From the NCBI RefSeq assembly GCF_001476285.1, contig NZ_LDRU01000058.1, forward strand, positions 1-55,462: DNA of 55,462 nt, given 5' to 3'. Source of the DNA: Microbacterium testaceum (lineage in GTDB: Bacteria; Actinomycetota; Actinomycetes; Actinomycetales; Microbacteriaceae). How positions within the stretch are numbered: the first letter of the stretch is position 1; each line of letters opens with the position of its first letter. Under the pieces are notes generated by a model. That model searched no databases. It had not been told where the DNA came from and worked only from the letters and a program-made list of their open reading frames with translations. A program made the position numbers and the translations under genes. Of this stretch, positions 16,514 to 25,106 are shown piece by piece.

Positions 16514-17827
16514 TCAGTCCAGCAGCAGCGCCGGCTCCTCCAGAACGGATGCCACGTCCGCGATGAACCGCGAGATCCCGTCACCGTCGACCACGCGGTG
16601 ATCGAACGAACCCGAGACCGTGGTCACCCAGCGGGGGCGCACCTCGCCGTCGACGACCCACGGCTTCTGGCGGATCGCTCCGAGCGCGATGATCCCGGCC
16701 TCGCCGGGGTTGATGATCGGGGTGCCCGCATCCACTCCGAAGACGCCGATGTTCGTGATCGTGAACGTGCCGCCGGTCTGGTCGGCCGGGCTCGTCTTCC
16801 CCTCGCGCGCGGTGAGCGTGAGGCTCTCGAGCGCCTTCGCGAGCTCGCGCGTGTTCATCGCCTGCGCGTCCTTGATGTTCGGCACGAGGAGGCCGCGGGG
16901 GGTGGCGGCGGCGATGCCGAGGTTGACGTAGTGGCGCACTGAGATCTGCGCACCGTCCTCGGTGTCGACCCAGGCGGCGTTGATCATCGGCGTGCGGCGC
17001 AGGGCCCAGATGACGGCGCGCGCCATGATCAGCAGCGGCGAGATCTTCACGTCGGCGAAGTCGGGCGAGGCCTTCAGGCGCTTGACGAGCTCCATCGTGC
17101 GCGACGCGTCGACGTCGACCCACACCGAGACGTGGGGGGCCGAGTAGGCGCTCGAGGTCATGGCGTTCGCGGTGGCCTTGCGGACGCCTCGGACGGGGAT
17201 CGACTCCTCGCGGGCGTCGGCGACCGGCGCCGGGGCGGCCGGGGCGGGAACGGGGATCGTCTCTTCGCGCACCTCGCCCCATGCGGGCGTCTCGATGTTG
17301 CGGAAGACGCTCGCCTGTTCCGCGTGCTTCACGACGTCGTCGCGGGTGACCTCGCCGGCCGGGCCGCTGGGGGTGACCGCCGACAGGTCGACGCCGAGAT
17401 CGCGAGCGAGCTTGCGGATCGGGGGCTTCGCGACCACACCGACGGATGCCTTTACGGGACGCTCCGCGGGCTTGCGGCGACGCGAAGACACCGCACCGCC
17501 CGTGCCGTAGCCGACGAGCACCGCTCCGCCCGGGTCGGTGGGCTCGGGAACCGTGACGGGTTCCGCGGGCGCCGGGGCAGCGGCATCCGAAGATCCGATC
17601 GTGATGATCGGCGCACCGACCTCGACGGTGGACCCCTCGGATGCCAGGAGCTCGCCGACCGTGCCCGAGTAGGGCGAGGGCAGCTCGACGAGCGACTTCG
17701 CCGTCTCGATCTCGACGATCACGTCGTTGACCGCGACGCTGTCGCCGGGGGCGACGCGCCACTGCACGATCTCGGCCTCGGTGAGGCCCTCTCCGACGTC
17801 GGGGAGAACGAAGGTCTGCTCGGTCAC
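16514..17827 (-). CDS. Dihydrolipoamide acyltransferase (E2) of a 2-oxoacid dehydrogenase complex
   Basis: The 437-residue E2 core enzyme transfers acyl groups from the lipoyl arm to CoA. It has one lipoyl domain with the modified lysine in [17 protein letters not shown] (about residue 44), an Ala/Pro linker, a peripheral-subunit-binding domain ([31 protein letters not shown]) and the catalytic domain ending in [16 protein letters not shown], which contains the HxxxDG active site. Start is GTG ([10 protein letters not shown]). It follows the E1alpha and E1beta genes, giving a branched-chain 2-oxoacid dehydrogenase-like set; no E3 gene is next to it. Pyruvate or another 2-oxoacid as substrate cannot be excluded. 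A hairpin lies between E1beta and E2. Confidence 0.9.
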   Translation of the reverse strand: MTEQTFVLPDVGEGLTEAEIVQWRVAPGDSVAVNDVIVEIETAKSLVELPSPYSGTVGELLASEGSTVEVGAPIITIGSSDAAAPAPAEPVTVPEPTDPGGAVLVGYGTGGAVSSRRRKPAERPVKASVGVVAKPPIRKLARDLGVDLSAVTPSGPAGEVTRDDVVKHAEQASVFRNIETPAWGEVREETIPVPAPAAPAPVADAREESIPVRGVRKATANAMTSSAYSAPHVSVWVDVDASRTMELVKRLKASPDFADVKISPLLIMARAVIWALRRTPMINAAWVDTEDGAQISVRHYVNLGIAAATPRGLLVPNIKDAQAMNTRELAKALESLTLTAREGKTSPADQTGGTFTITNIGVFGVDAGTPIINPGEAGIIALGAIRQKPWVVDGEVRPRWVTTVSGSFDHRVVDGDGISRFIADVASVLEEPALLLD

Positions 17828-17842
17828 GGGGTGTCCTTTGCT

Positions 17843-17913
17843 CGCGAGACTGCATCGGGCTGACGAGACAGCGGCAGAATGTCGCGGTTTCGTCAGCGAA
17901 ATGAAGTCTCGCG
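17843..17913. terminator. Two-step intercistronic hairpin between E1beta and E2 genes
   Basis: Outer arms CGCGAGACT/AGTCTCGCG and inner arms GCTGACGA/TCGTCAGC form a nested stem within the operon. It can attenuate or stabilise mRNA; its design resembles the other two-step palindromes in the window. Confidence 0.5.
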
Positions 17914-17922
17914 GATCATGGG

Positions 17923-18900
17923 TCAGTAGGCCAGCGAGCGGTCGACGGCCTCGAGGATGCGGTCGGCGTCAGGCAGGTAGGTGCCCTCGAGCTTCGCGGG
18001 CGGGAACGGCACGTCGAAGCCCGACACGCGCAGCACGGGCGCCTCGAGCGCGAAGAACGCCTTCTCCATCACGGTCGCGGCGATCTCGGAGCCGAGGGAG
18101 GTGAAGCCCGGCGCCTCCTGCGCGTAGACCATGCGGCCGGTGCGGCGGATCGAGTCGAGCAGCGGGCCGTAGTCGACGGGAGACAGCGAACGCAGGTCGA
18201 TGACCTCGCAGCTCGTCCCCTCGCTCTCGGCGAGCGCGGCCGCCTGCAGCAGGGTCGTGACCATCGCGCCGTGACCCACGAGCGTCACATCGGTACCGCG
18301 GCGGACGATGCGGCTGGCGTGCAGCGGCAGGGCGGGGGCGTCGAGGTCGACCTCGCCCTTCTGCCAGTACTTCGCCTTGGGCTCGAGGAAGATGACGGGG
18401 TCGGGCGAGGCGATGGCCTGCTGCATCATCCAGTACGCGTCGTTGGCGTTCGAGGGGCTGACCACGCGCAGACCCGCGGTGTGCGTGAAGTACGCCTCGG
18501 GGCTCTCCTGGTGGTGCTCGACCGCGCCGATGTGCCCGCCGTACGGGATGCGGATCACGACGGGCATGCGCACGCCCCCCTCGTGGCGGTTCGTGATCTT
18601 CGCGAGCTGCGAGGTGATCTGGTCGAACGCGGGGAAGACGAAGCCGTCGAACTGGATCTCGAGAACGGGCTTGAAGCCGCCCATCGCGAGACCGATCGCG
18701 GTACCGACGATGCCGGATTCGGCGAGGGGCGAGTCGATGACGCGGCGCGGACCGAAGTCTTTCTGCAGGCCCTCGGTCACGCGGAAGACGCCGCCGAGCG
18801 GGCCGATGTCCTCGCCCATGAGCAGGACGCGGTCGTCGGTCTCGAGCGCGCGGCGGAGCCCGGCGTTCAGCGCGCGGCTGATCGGCATGTTCTCGGTCAT
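17923..18900 (-). CDS. 2-oxoacid dehydrogenase E1 component, beta subunit
   Basis: The 325-residue transketolase-like beta subunit is of the BkdB/PdhB type. Conserved blocks include [69 protein letters not shown] and the C-terminal [23 protein letters not shown]. With the alpha subunit it decarboxylates branched-chain (or related) 2-oxoacids using thiamine diphosphate. The start MTENMPIS overlaps the E1alpha stop by 4 bp; longer frames upstream are shadows. Confidence 0.92.
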   Translation of the reverse strand: MTENMPISRALNAGLRRALETDDRVLLMGEDIGPLGGVFRVTEGLQKDFGPRRVIDSPLAESGIVGTAIGLAMGGFKPVLEIQFDGFVFPAFDQITSQLAKITNRHEGGVRMPVVIRIPYGGHIGAVEHHQESPEAYFTHTAGLRVVSPSNANDAYWMMQQAIASPDPVIFLEPKAKYWQKGEVDLDAPALPLHASRIVRRGTDVTLVGHGAMVTTLLQAAALAESEGTSCEVIDLRSLSPVDYGPLLDSIRRTGRMVYAQEAPGFTSLGSEIAATVMEKAFFALEAPVLRVSGFDVPFPPAKLEGTYLPDADRILEAVDRSLAY

Positions 18901-20027
18901 TGCGCGCCCCCTTCCATCGACGCCTCGTAGTCGTCGAGCCAGCGCTGCTCCTCCTGGATCAGCGCGTGCGCCTCGGAGTAGACGCTCTCGAACATGTGCG
19001 CGCGCGGGATCGTGCCGAGCTCGTTCGTGCGCACGCGCACGTCGTCGGCGAGAGCGGCACCCTCGGCATCCGCGTCGTCGAAGAACTGCTGCGAGGCGCC
19101 GCGGGCCTCGAGGAACGCGCGCATGCGGGCGATCGGATCGCGACGGCCCCACGACTGCTCCTCGTCCGAGGTGCGGTACTTGGTGGGGTCGTCGCTCGTG
19201 GTGTGCGCACCCATCCGGTAGGTCATCGCTTCGATCGCGCGGGGTCCGCCGCCGGCACGCGCCTCGTCGAGGGCGGTCTTCGACACGGCGTAGCTGGCGA
19301 GCACGTCGTTTCCGTCGACCTGGACACTCGGGATGCCGTATCCCTCACCGCGCTTGTACAGCGGCGAGCGCGATTGCGTGGCGACGGGGACCGAGATGGC
19401 CCACTGGTTGTTCTGGAGGAAGAAGACCTCGGGGGTCTGGAAGCTCGCGGCGAAGACCATCGCCTCGTGCACGTCGCCCTGGCTGGACGCGCCGTCGCCG
19501 TAGTAGACGATGACCGCTTCGTCGCGCTCAGGGTCTCCGGTGCCGCACTTGCCGTCGAACACGAGCCCCATCCCGAGACCCGTGGCGTGCAGCGTCTGCG
19601 CGCCGAGCACGAGCGTGTAGATGTGCGTGTTGCCGTTCTTCGGGTCGCTCGGATCCCACCCGCCGTGGGTGAGCCCTCGCATGAGCCGGATGATGTCGAG
19701 CGGGTCGACGCCGCGGATGCGGGTGACCACGTGCTCGCGGTACGAGGGGAAGATGTGGTCCTGCGCGCGAGCGGCCCGGGCGGATCCGACCTGGGCGGCC
19801 TCCTGCCCGAAGGACGGCGGCCACAGGGCGAGCTGCCCCTGGCGCTGCAGGTTGGTGGCCTGCACGTCGAACGCGCGGATCGAGACCATGTCACGGTAGA
19901 ACGTCTCGAGCTCGGCGTCGGTGAGGGCGTCGATGAGCGGCAGGTAGCGCTCGGCGGCGGGCGTGGGGGCCAGCGTGCCGTCGGCTGCCAGAACGCGCAC
20001 GAGAGCGGGGTCGTCGAGCGGGGTCAT
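18897..20027 (-). CDS. 2-oxoacid dehydrogenase E1 component, alpha subunit
   Basis: The 376-residue thiamine-diphosphate enzyme subunit has the ThDP motif GDGASSQGDVHEAMVFAASF leading to LQNNQWAISVP. The loop AMTYRMGAHTTSDDPTKYR contains the phosphorylation-loop-like region of branched-chain E1alpha. The sequence HTTSDDPTKYR and the FxSYREH segment favour the branched-chain type over pyruvate. It opens the E1alpha-E1beta-E2 operon and has a TTAGCGT -10-like box 6 nt before the ATG, suggesting a leaderless mRNA. Iso/anteiso fatty acid precursors, abundant in Microbacterium, would be a natural product of this pathway. Confidence 0.9.
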   Translation of the reverse strand: MTPLDDPALVRVLAADGTLAPTPAAERYLPLIDALTDAELETFYRDMVSIRAFDVQATNLQRQGQLALWPPSFGQEAAQVGSARAARAQDHIFPSYREHVVTRIRGVDPLDIIRLMRGLTHGGWDPSDPKNGNTHIYTLVLGAQTLHATGLGMGLVFDGKCGTGDPERDEAVIVYYGDGASSQGDVHEAMVFAASFQTPEVFFLQNNQWAISVPVATQSRSPLYKRGEGYGIPSVQVDGNDVLASYAVSKTALDEARAGGGPRAIEAMTYRMGAHTTSDDPTKYRTSDEEQSWGRRDPIARMRAFLEARGASQQFFDDADAEGAALADDVRVRTNELGTIPRAHMFESVYSEAHALIQEEQRWLDDYEASMEGGAQ

Positions 20028-20033
20028 GCTCCC

Positions 20034-20040
20034 ACGCTAA
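20034..20040 (-). promoter_or_regulatory. -10 box for leaderless transcript of the E1alpha gene
   Basis: TTAGCGT on the minus strand lies 6 nt before the E1alpha ATG. Confidence 0.45.
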
Positions 20041-20210
20041 TGCTCGCCCCATGCCGAGGACTGCATGAGGTGAACAACGGATGCCGGGATTCGGCATACG
20101 TGATCGACAATCGACACCGTGGTCCAACTGCAGGACCGACGCGGTGGAACGCGCCCGGGCGAGGGCTTCGAGGCCTCATGCGCCCCACGGGTCATGCAGA
20201 TGGACCGCGC

Positions 20211-21287
20211 TCAGCGCGGCGCCGTCGCGGCCGCGACCTCGACGATGCGGTCGAGCGACTCCTCCTCGCCGATCGAGATCCGCACGCCGTCGCCGGCGAA
20301 GGGGCGCACCACGAGGCCCGCTTCTTCGAAGGCCGCGGCGACCTCGAGCGCCCGGCCTCCCGCGGGGAGCCAGACGAAGTTCCCCTGGGCATCGGGGACG
20401 GGCCACCCGGCATCGCGGAGGCGGGCGACGAGACGGTCGCGGCGCTCGGCGATGACGCGGACGCGCTCCAGCAGCTCGGACTCGGCGGCGAGGCTCGCGA
20501 GCGCCGCCTCTTCGGCCGCGGCCGTGACCGACAGCGGGATCGCGGTACTGCGCGCGGCATCCAGGACCCGCGTGTGGCCGATCGCGTAGCCGACGCGTAG
20601 GCCCGCGAGACCGTAAGCCTTGCTGAAGGTGCGGAGCACGACGATGTTCGGGCGGGCGATGATCGCGCGCACGCGGTCGCCCTCGACCGAGGAGGGGTCG
20701 GTCACGAATTCGGCATACGCCTCGTCGAGCACGATCAGCAGGTCGGCGGGCACGGCCTCGACGAACGCTGCGAAGTCGTCGTGCGTGACGGTGGGGCCCG
20801 TCGGGTTGTTCGGGCTGCACACGATGACCAGGCTCGTGCGCTCGGTGATCGCGGCGGCCATCGCGGGGAGGTCGTGGCGGAAGTCGTCGGTCAGGGGCAC
20901 CTGCACGCTGGTGGCTCCGGCGACGGCGACGAGCGAGGGGTAGGCCTCGAAGGAACGCCAGGCGTAGACGACCTCGTCGCCCGGCCCCGAAGTCGCGAGA
21001 AGCAGCTGCGCGAGCAGAGACACGCTGCCGGCACCGATGTGCACGTCGTCGGACGAGACGCCGTGTCGCGCGGCGAGTCGTTCGCGGAGGCGGGCGGCCG
21101 TGGCATCCGGGTACCGATTGATCCCGGACGCGCCCTGGATGGCCTCGAGAACACCGGGGAGCGGGTCGAAGGGGTTCTCGTTGCTCGACAGCTTGAACGC
21201 GTCGGCGCTGGCCTGTCGGCCCTGGCGGTACGCCGGCAGGGCGGCGATCTCGGGGCGGATTCGGGGGAGGACCGGCTCTTCACTCAC
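20211..21287 (-). CDS. Histidinol-phosphate/aromatic aminotransferase (HisC/Pat family)
   Basis: The 358-residue PLP-dependent class I/II aminotransferase has [16 protein letters not shown] at its N-terminus. Further family motifs are [36 protein letters not shown], and [15 protein letters not shown], which holds the Schiff-base lysine. Length and motifs fit the actinobacterial HisC2/Pat group, which acts on aromatic amino acids or histidinol phosphate. It is not in a his operon; it lies directly upstream of the 2-oxoacid dehydrogenase genes in the same direction, so it might supply 2-oxoacids to them. Start is GTG, with TTAGGCT as a leaderless-type -10. Confidence 0.87.
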   Translation of the reverse strand: MSEEPVLPRIRPEIAALPAYRQGRQASADAFKLSSNENPFDPLPGVLEAIQGASGINRYPDATAARLRERLAARHGVSSDDVHIGAGSVSLLAQLLLATSGPGDEVVYAWRSFEAYPSLVAVAGATSVQVPLTDDFRHDLPAMAAAITERTSLVIVCSPNNPTGPTVTHDDFAAFVEAVPADLLIVLDEAYAEFVTDPSSVEGDRVRAIIARPNIVVLRTFSKAYGLAGLRVGYAIGHTRVLDAARSTAIPLSVTAAAEEAALASLAAESELLERVRVIAERRDRLVARLRDAGWPVPDAQGNFVWLPAGGRALEVAAAFEEAGLVVRPFAGDGVRISIGEEESLDRIVEVAAATAPR

Positions 21288-21293
21288 CCCGCG

Positions 21294-21300
21294 AGCCTAA
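21294..21300 (-). promoter_or_regulatory. -10 box for leaderless transcript of the aminotransferase gene
   Basis: TTAGGCT on the minus strand lies 6 nt before the GTG start at 21287. Confidence 0.45.
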
Positions 21301-21388
21301 CCGCGGGCGGCCGTCGCGCGTCAGTCCCTCCGTGGCATCCGTCGCAAGCCCCTGCCGGACCGTGGCACCGGCGTGCCAGGGTGGGGGC

Positions 21389-21793
21389 ATGCGCTTCGTC
21401 GTCCGCGTCGCCGTCAACGCCTTCGCCATCTGGATCGTCACGCTGCTGCCCGCCCTGCAGGTGCGGCTGATCCCCTTCGAGCCCGGGGAGTGGCTGCAGG
21501 TCGCCCTCACCCTGCTGCTCGTGGGGCTCATCTTCGCCCTGGTGAACACGATCGTCGGGACCGTGGTCAAGATCGTGGCGATCCCGCTGTACATCCTCAC
21601 GCTCGGGCTCATCTCGCTCGTGATCAACGGATTCCTGCTGTGGCTGACCGCCGTCATCACCGCGAACTGGGACTGGGGCCTGCGCACCGGCGAGTTCTGG
21701 TTGACGGTCGTGGCGGCGCTGCTGATCGGCATCATCAACGCCGTGCTCGGTGGCATCCTGCGTCCGCGTCGAGACGAGCGTTCACGGCGCTGA
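21389..21793 (+). CDS. Phage-holin-family-4-like small membrane protein
   Basis: The 134-residue protein has four hydrophobic segments (FAIWIVTLLPAL, VALTLLLVGLIFALVN, IPLYILTLGLISLVINGFLLWL, and VVAALLIGIINAVLGGIL) and a basic tail RPRRDERSRR. This pattern, with P-L-Y-x-L-T-L-G-L after the second helix, fits the mycobacteriophage-type holin 4 family (PF04020). Proteins of the family are common in actinobacterial chromosomes and are not evidence of a prophage; their role is not known. The start at MRFVVRV is preceded by a G-rich GGGTGGGGGC. Confidence 0.75.
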   Translation: MRFVVRVAVNAFAIWIVTLLPALQVRLIPFEPGEWLQVALTLLLVGLIFALVNTIVGTVVKIVAIPLYILTLGLISLVINGFLLWLTAVITANWDWGLRTGEFWLTVVAALLIGIINAVLGGILRPRRDERSRR

Positions 21794-21813
21794 CGCGCCG
21801 GTTCGCGTCGCCC

Positions 21814-21840
21814 GGGTCCCCGAGCCCGTCGAAGGGATAC
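21814..21840. repeat. Partial copy of an actinobacterial interspersed repeat
   Basis: The word GGTCCCCGAGCCCGTCGAAGGG resembles the widespread actinobacterial intergenic repeat built on GGTCCCTGAGC...GTCGAAGGG. It lies between two co-directional genes. The flanking GGGTTCGTATCCC on the minus strand looks like a tRNA T-arm by chance. Confidence 0.35.
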
Positions 21841-21904
21841 GAACCCACGGCGTCCGGAGGAATCGGCGCGTGCGGTCGCGGCGCTTCAGCGCCATGATGG
21901 AGGG

Positions 21905-22411
21905 ATGACCGCGAGTGCCGACGCGCCCTTCCGCGTCGTGTTCGTGTGCAGCGGCAACATCTGCCGCTCCCCCATGGCCGATGTGGTGTTCCGTCATCTC
22001 GCGGATTCCTCGGGGCTGGGCTCGCGCGTCGCCTCGTCGTCGGCCGGTACCGGGGACTGGCACGTCGGAGAACGCGCCGACCACCGCACCCTCGCGGCTC
22101 TGGAGCGTCTGGGGTACGACGGTGCGGCGCATCGCGCGCGACAGTTCCAGTACGCCGACTTCGAGCGCAACGACCTGGTCGTGGCGCTGGACCGCAGCCA
22201 CGAACGCGTCCTGCGCGGCTGGGCCCGCGACGACGACGCCGCCGACAAGATCACCCTGCTGCAGTCGTTCGTTCCGGATGCCGAGACCCTCGACGTCCCC
22301 GACCCGTACTACGCCGGCCCCCCGATGTTCGACGAGGTGCTCGGTATGATCGAGAGTGCCTGCCGCGCTCTGTTCCGGCAGCTCGAGCCCGCCATCCGTT
22401 CCGCGGGCTGA
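21905..22411 (+). CDS. Low-molecular-weight protein-tyrosine phosphatase
   Basis: This is a 168-residue cytoplasmic phosphatase. The P-loop VFVCSGNICRSPM holds the nucleophile Cys15 and Arg21 (CX5RS), and LDVPDPYYAGPPMFDEV holds the general acid Asp. It is of the type found in mycobacteria as PtpA. The ATG is preceded by GGAGGG. It lies 27 bp upstream of purB and the two may be co-transcribed. Confidence 0.92.
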   Translation: MTASADAPFRVVFVCSGNICRSPMADVVFRHLADSSGLGSRVASSSAGTGDWHVGERADHRTLAALERLGYDGAAHRARQFQYADFERNDLVVALDRSHERVLRGWARDDDAADKITLLQSFVPDAETLDVPDPYYAGPPMFDEVLGMIESACRALFRQLEPAIRSAG

Positions 22412-22438
22412 CCCCTTCGCGCGACCCCCGGGAGACCC

Positions 22439-23818
22439 GTGTCCGCTCTGCCTCCGCAGCCCCTCAGCCCGCTCGACGGGCGGTACTTCGGCACTGTCGC
22501 AGAAATCGGCGACTATCTGTCGGAGGCGGGCCTGAACCGCGCCCGCGTCGAGGTCGAGGTCGAGTGGCTCCTCGCCCTGACCGACCGCTCGCTGTTCGGC
22601 ACCTCGCCGGTGTCCGACGCCGACCGTGCGCGCCTGCGTGCGCTGTACGAGGAGTTCGGCGCCGACGAGATCGCCTGGCTGAAGGAGAAGGAGGCGGTCA
22701 CCCGCCACGACGTCAAGGCCGTCGAGTACCTCGTGCGCGACCGGCTCGACAGCCTCGGGCTCACCTCCCTCGCCGAGCTCACGCACTTCGCGTGCACGAG
22801 CGAGGACATCAACTCCACCGCCTACGCCCTGACCGTGCAGCGCGCCGTCGAGCGCGTGTGGCTGCCGAAGCTCCGCGCCGTCACCGCCGCCCTCGCCGAG
22901 CTCGCGGTGAAGCACCGCGACGCCGCGATGCTCTCGCGCACGCACGGCCAGCCCGCGACGCCCACGACAATGGGCAAGGAGATCGGCGTGTTCGCGTGGC
23001 GCCTCGAGCGCGTCATCCGTCAGCTGGATGCCGGGGAGTACCTCGCGAAGTTCTCGGGTGCCACCGGCACCTGGTCGGCGCACGTCGCGGCCGAGCCCGA
23101 CGTCGACTGGCCGCAGCTCACGCGCGAGTTCATCGAGTCGCTCGGCCTCGGCTTCAACCCCGTCACGACGCAGATCGAGTCGCACGACTGGCAGGTCGAG
23201 CTCTACGACCGCGCGCGCCACGCGGGTGGCATCCTGCACAACCTCGCCACCGACATCTGGACGTACATCTCGCTCGGGTACTTCACGCAGATCCCCGTCG
23301 CGGGAGCCACCGGCTCGTCGACGATGCCGCACAAGATCAACCCGATCCGCTTCGAGAACGCCGAGGCGAATCTCGAGATCGCCGGTGGACTGTTCGGCAC
23401 CCTGGCATCCACCCTCGTCACCAGCCGGATGCAGCGCGACCTGACCGACTCGACGACGCAGCGCAACATCGGTGTCGCCTTCGGGCACTCGCTGCTCGCG
23501 CTCGACAACCTGCAGCGCGGCCTCACCGAGATCTCGCTCGCCGAGGACGTGCTGCTGGCCGACCTCGACGTGAACTGGGAGGTGCTCGCCGAGGCCATCC
23601 AGACCGTTGTGCGCGCCGAGATCGCCGCCGGTCGCTCGACGATCACCGACCCGTACGCGCTGCTGAAGGACCTCACGCGCGGTCGCCGCGTCGGCGCCCC
23701 CGAGCTGGCCGAGTTCGTGCGCGGCCTCGACATCGGGGATGCCGCGAAGGAACGCCTGCTCGCGCTCACCCCGGCGGCGTACGCGGGCCTGGCGTCGCGG
23801 GTGGTCGACTCGCTGTAG
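22439..23818 (+). CDS. purB: Adenylosuccinate lyase
   Basis: The 459-residue enzyme cleaves adenylosuccinate to AMP and fumarate and also SAICAR in purine synthesis. It belongs to the fumarase/aspartase superfamily: the signature GSSTMPHKINPIRFENAE is complete, and the N-terminal SPLDGRYFGTVAEIGDYLSEAGL and CTSEDINSTAYAL blocks are those of PurB. Start is GTG (VSALPPQPLSPLDGRY). Downstream lies the convergent hairpin at 23847-23936. Confidence 0.95.
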   Translation: MSALPPQPLSPLDGRYFGTVAEIGDYLSEAGLNRARVEVEVEWLLALTDRSLFGTSPVSDADRARLRALYEEFGADEIAWLKEKEAVTRHDVKAVEYLVRDRLDSLGLTSLAELTHFACTSEDINSTAYALTVQRAVERVWLPKLRAVTAALAELAVKHRDAAMLSRTHGQPATPTTMGKEIGVFAWRLERVIRQLDAGEYLAKFSGATGTWSAHVAAEPDVDWPQLTREFIESLGLGFNPVTTQIESHDWQVELYDRARHAGGILHNLATDIWTYISLGYFTQIPVAGATGSSTMPHKINPIRFENAEANLEIAGGLFGTLASTLVTSRMQRDLTDSTTQRNIGVAFGHSLLALDNLQRGLTEISLAEDVLLADLDVNWEVLAEAIQTVVRAEIAAGRSTITDPYALLKDLTRGRRVGAPELAEFVRGLDIGDAAKERLLALTPAAYAGLASRVVDSL

Positions 23819-23846
23819 GGCGGCGTCGCCCGGGGCCTGCTCGGCG

Positions 23847-23936
23847 GCGTGCCGTCAGGCGGAGTCTGCAGACGACACGCCGCGCCGCGGCACCGGGTCG
23901 CGGCGTGTCGTCCAGGAACTCCGCCTGACGGCACGC
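23847..23936. repeat. 90-bp two-step palindromic repeat (single copy of the CCGTCAGGCGGAGT family)
   Basis: The outer 19-bp arms GCGTGCCGTCAGGCGGAGT / ACTCCGCCTGACGGCACGC and the inner 13-bp arms ACGACACGCCGCG / CGCGGCGTGTCGT are all perfect. It is placed between convergent genes and can serve as a bidirectional terminator. The same arms recur at 29349-29430 and in the array at 54861-55462. Confidence 0.75.
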
Positions 23937-23976
23937 GCGCGCCCCGCGCACCGCGCGGCCCCGACAACCCGAACGG

Positions 23977-25047
23977 TTACGACGACCGCCCCGCCGCAGC
24001 GGTCGGCACGGCGTTCTCGGCCAGCGAGCGCGCCACCGCCTCGGCGACGCGGGCGTCCTCGGCATCCTGTCGCCGACGACGACGAGTGCGCACCCACCGC
24101 GGACCGAGAACGGCCGCGCCGATGGCCAGCAGCAGAACGACGAGCAGCGGCCACGGCACCGCCCAGCCCATGGCCGAGCCGACGACCGGGTCGAGCACCG
24201 TGGTCGACCCCGAGGCGTCGGTGACCGTGGGCGATGCCGTCACCGACGCCCAGATCATCCCCATCGCGGCGACGGCGGGAACGCGCACGGCGCGCTGCCA
24301 CGACTCCCCGGGGAGCAGGATGGGAGCGGCGTCACCGGGGGTCGCATCGACCTCTCCCCAGCCGAAGGGGCCGGCGACGGCGTCGGTGTCGTCCGCCGTG
24401 AGCGAGACGTTGCCGGCGTTGTGCAGGCGGTAGTGCACGGTGGCGTCGCCGAACAGGAAGGGGACGGCACCGCCGTCCCAGTCGACGCCGACATCGTCGA
24501 GGGCGAGGGCCGGAGCGAGATCGCCGCCCACCCGGATGCCGGCCCGGATGCCGAGACGACGGTCGACGTTGACGTTCGCCGTCTGGTCGGCCACGGTGAG
24601 CGAGGTGACGACGCCGCCGGCGTAATCGCCGGGGGTGGCATCCGCGGGAATGTCGATCGTGAAGGGCACCTCGACGGTCTGCCCGGCGGGCACCGACACG
24701 TGGTGCTGCGGAACGACGATCCACTTGCCGACGCCCACCGGCTCCTCGGCGGCGAGACGCAGATCGACGGCGCCCGTCGAGGTCGTGTACCCGTCTGCCG
24801 CGTAGACGTCGAGCTCGACAGCCTCGGTGCCGCGGTTTGCGACGACGAGGCCGTCGTCGAGATGGGCTCCGGGGTTGAGCGCGTAGGAGAAGTTCGTCCG
24901 GTCGGCGCCGAGGTCGTTGGACGCGGTGCGCACGGTCCAGGTCACGTCGTCGGTCGCGGCGAACGCCGCGGGGGCGGCGACCAGGGGGACGGCGGCCACG
25001 ACGGACGTCGCCAGGAACAGCGCGAGGGGACGGGAGAGGTTCTTCAT
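23977..25047 (-). CDS. DUF916/WxL-type cell-surface protein, C-terminally membrane anchored
   Basis: The 356-residue exported protein has a signal peptide (cleavage near AFAA) and two Ig-like beta domains. The segments NFSYALNPGAHLDDGLVVANRGTEAV, VPFTIDIPADATPGDYAGGVV and DRRLGIRAGIRV match the DUF916 (WxL-interacting, peptidoglycan-binding) family. A membrane helix (WPLLVVLLLAIGAAVLGP) and a cytoplasmic Arg-rich tail follow. Start is MKNLSRPLALF with AAGGA upstream; the longer frame is a shadow. It follows the phosphatase gene, whose C-terminus looks like a WxL domain, so the two may form a cell-wall-attached pair. Confidence 0.75.
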   Translation of the reverse strand: MKNLSRPLALFLATSVVAAVPLVAAPAAFAATDDVTWTVRTASNDLGADRTNFSYALNPGAHLDDGLVVANRGTEAVELDVYAADGYTTSTGAVDLRLAAEEPVGVGKWIVVPQHHVSVPAGQTVEVPFTIDIPADATPGDYAGGVVTSLTVADQTANVNVDRRLGIRAGIRVGGDLAPALALDDVGVDWDGGAVPFLFGDATVHYRLHNAGNVSLTADDTDAVAGPFGWGEVDATPGDAAPILLPGESWQRAVRVPAVAAMGMIWASVTASPTVTDASGSTTVLDPVVGSAMGWAVPWPLLVVLLLAIGAAVLGPRWVRTRRRRRQDAEDARVAEAVARSLAENAVPTAAAGRSS

Positions 25048-25064
25048 GAGGGATCCTTCGGGAG

Positions 25065-25096
25065 GGGCCGGCGGGGAGGGGACTCCCCGCCGGCCC
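25065..25096 (-). terminator. Intercistronic hairpin between phosphatase and DUF916 genes
   Basis: Perfect 14-bp stem GGGCCGGCGGGGAG / CTCCCCGCCGGCCC with a 4-nt loop, 11 bp past the phosphatase stop. It is a strong terminator or attenuator. Confidence 0.65.
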
Positions 25097-25106
25097 GGTT
25101 CGCTGG

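Noticed and set aside
21389..21793. Prophage remnant signalled by a holin-like protein
   Set aside because: No other phage gene, integrase or attachment site is nearby; holin-4-like proteins are common chromosomal genes in Actinobacteria.
21800..21890. tRNA-like T-arm (GGGTTCGTATCCC on the minus strand)
   Set aside because: No acceptor, D or anticodon arm pairs up around it; the segment matches an interspersed repeat word instead.
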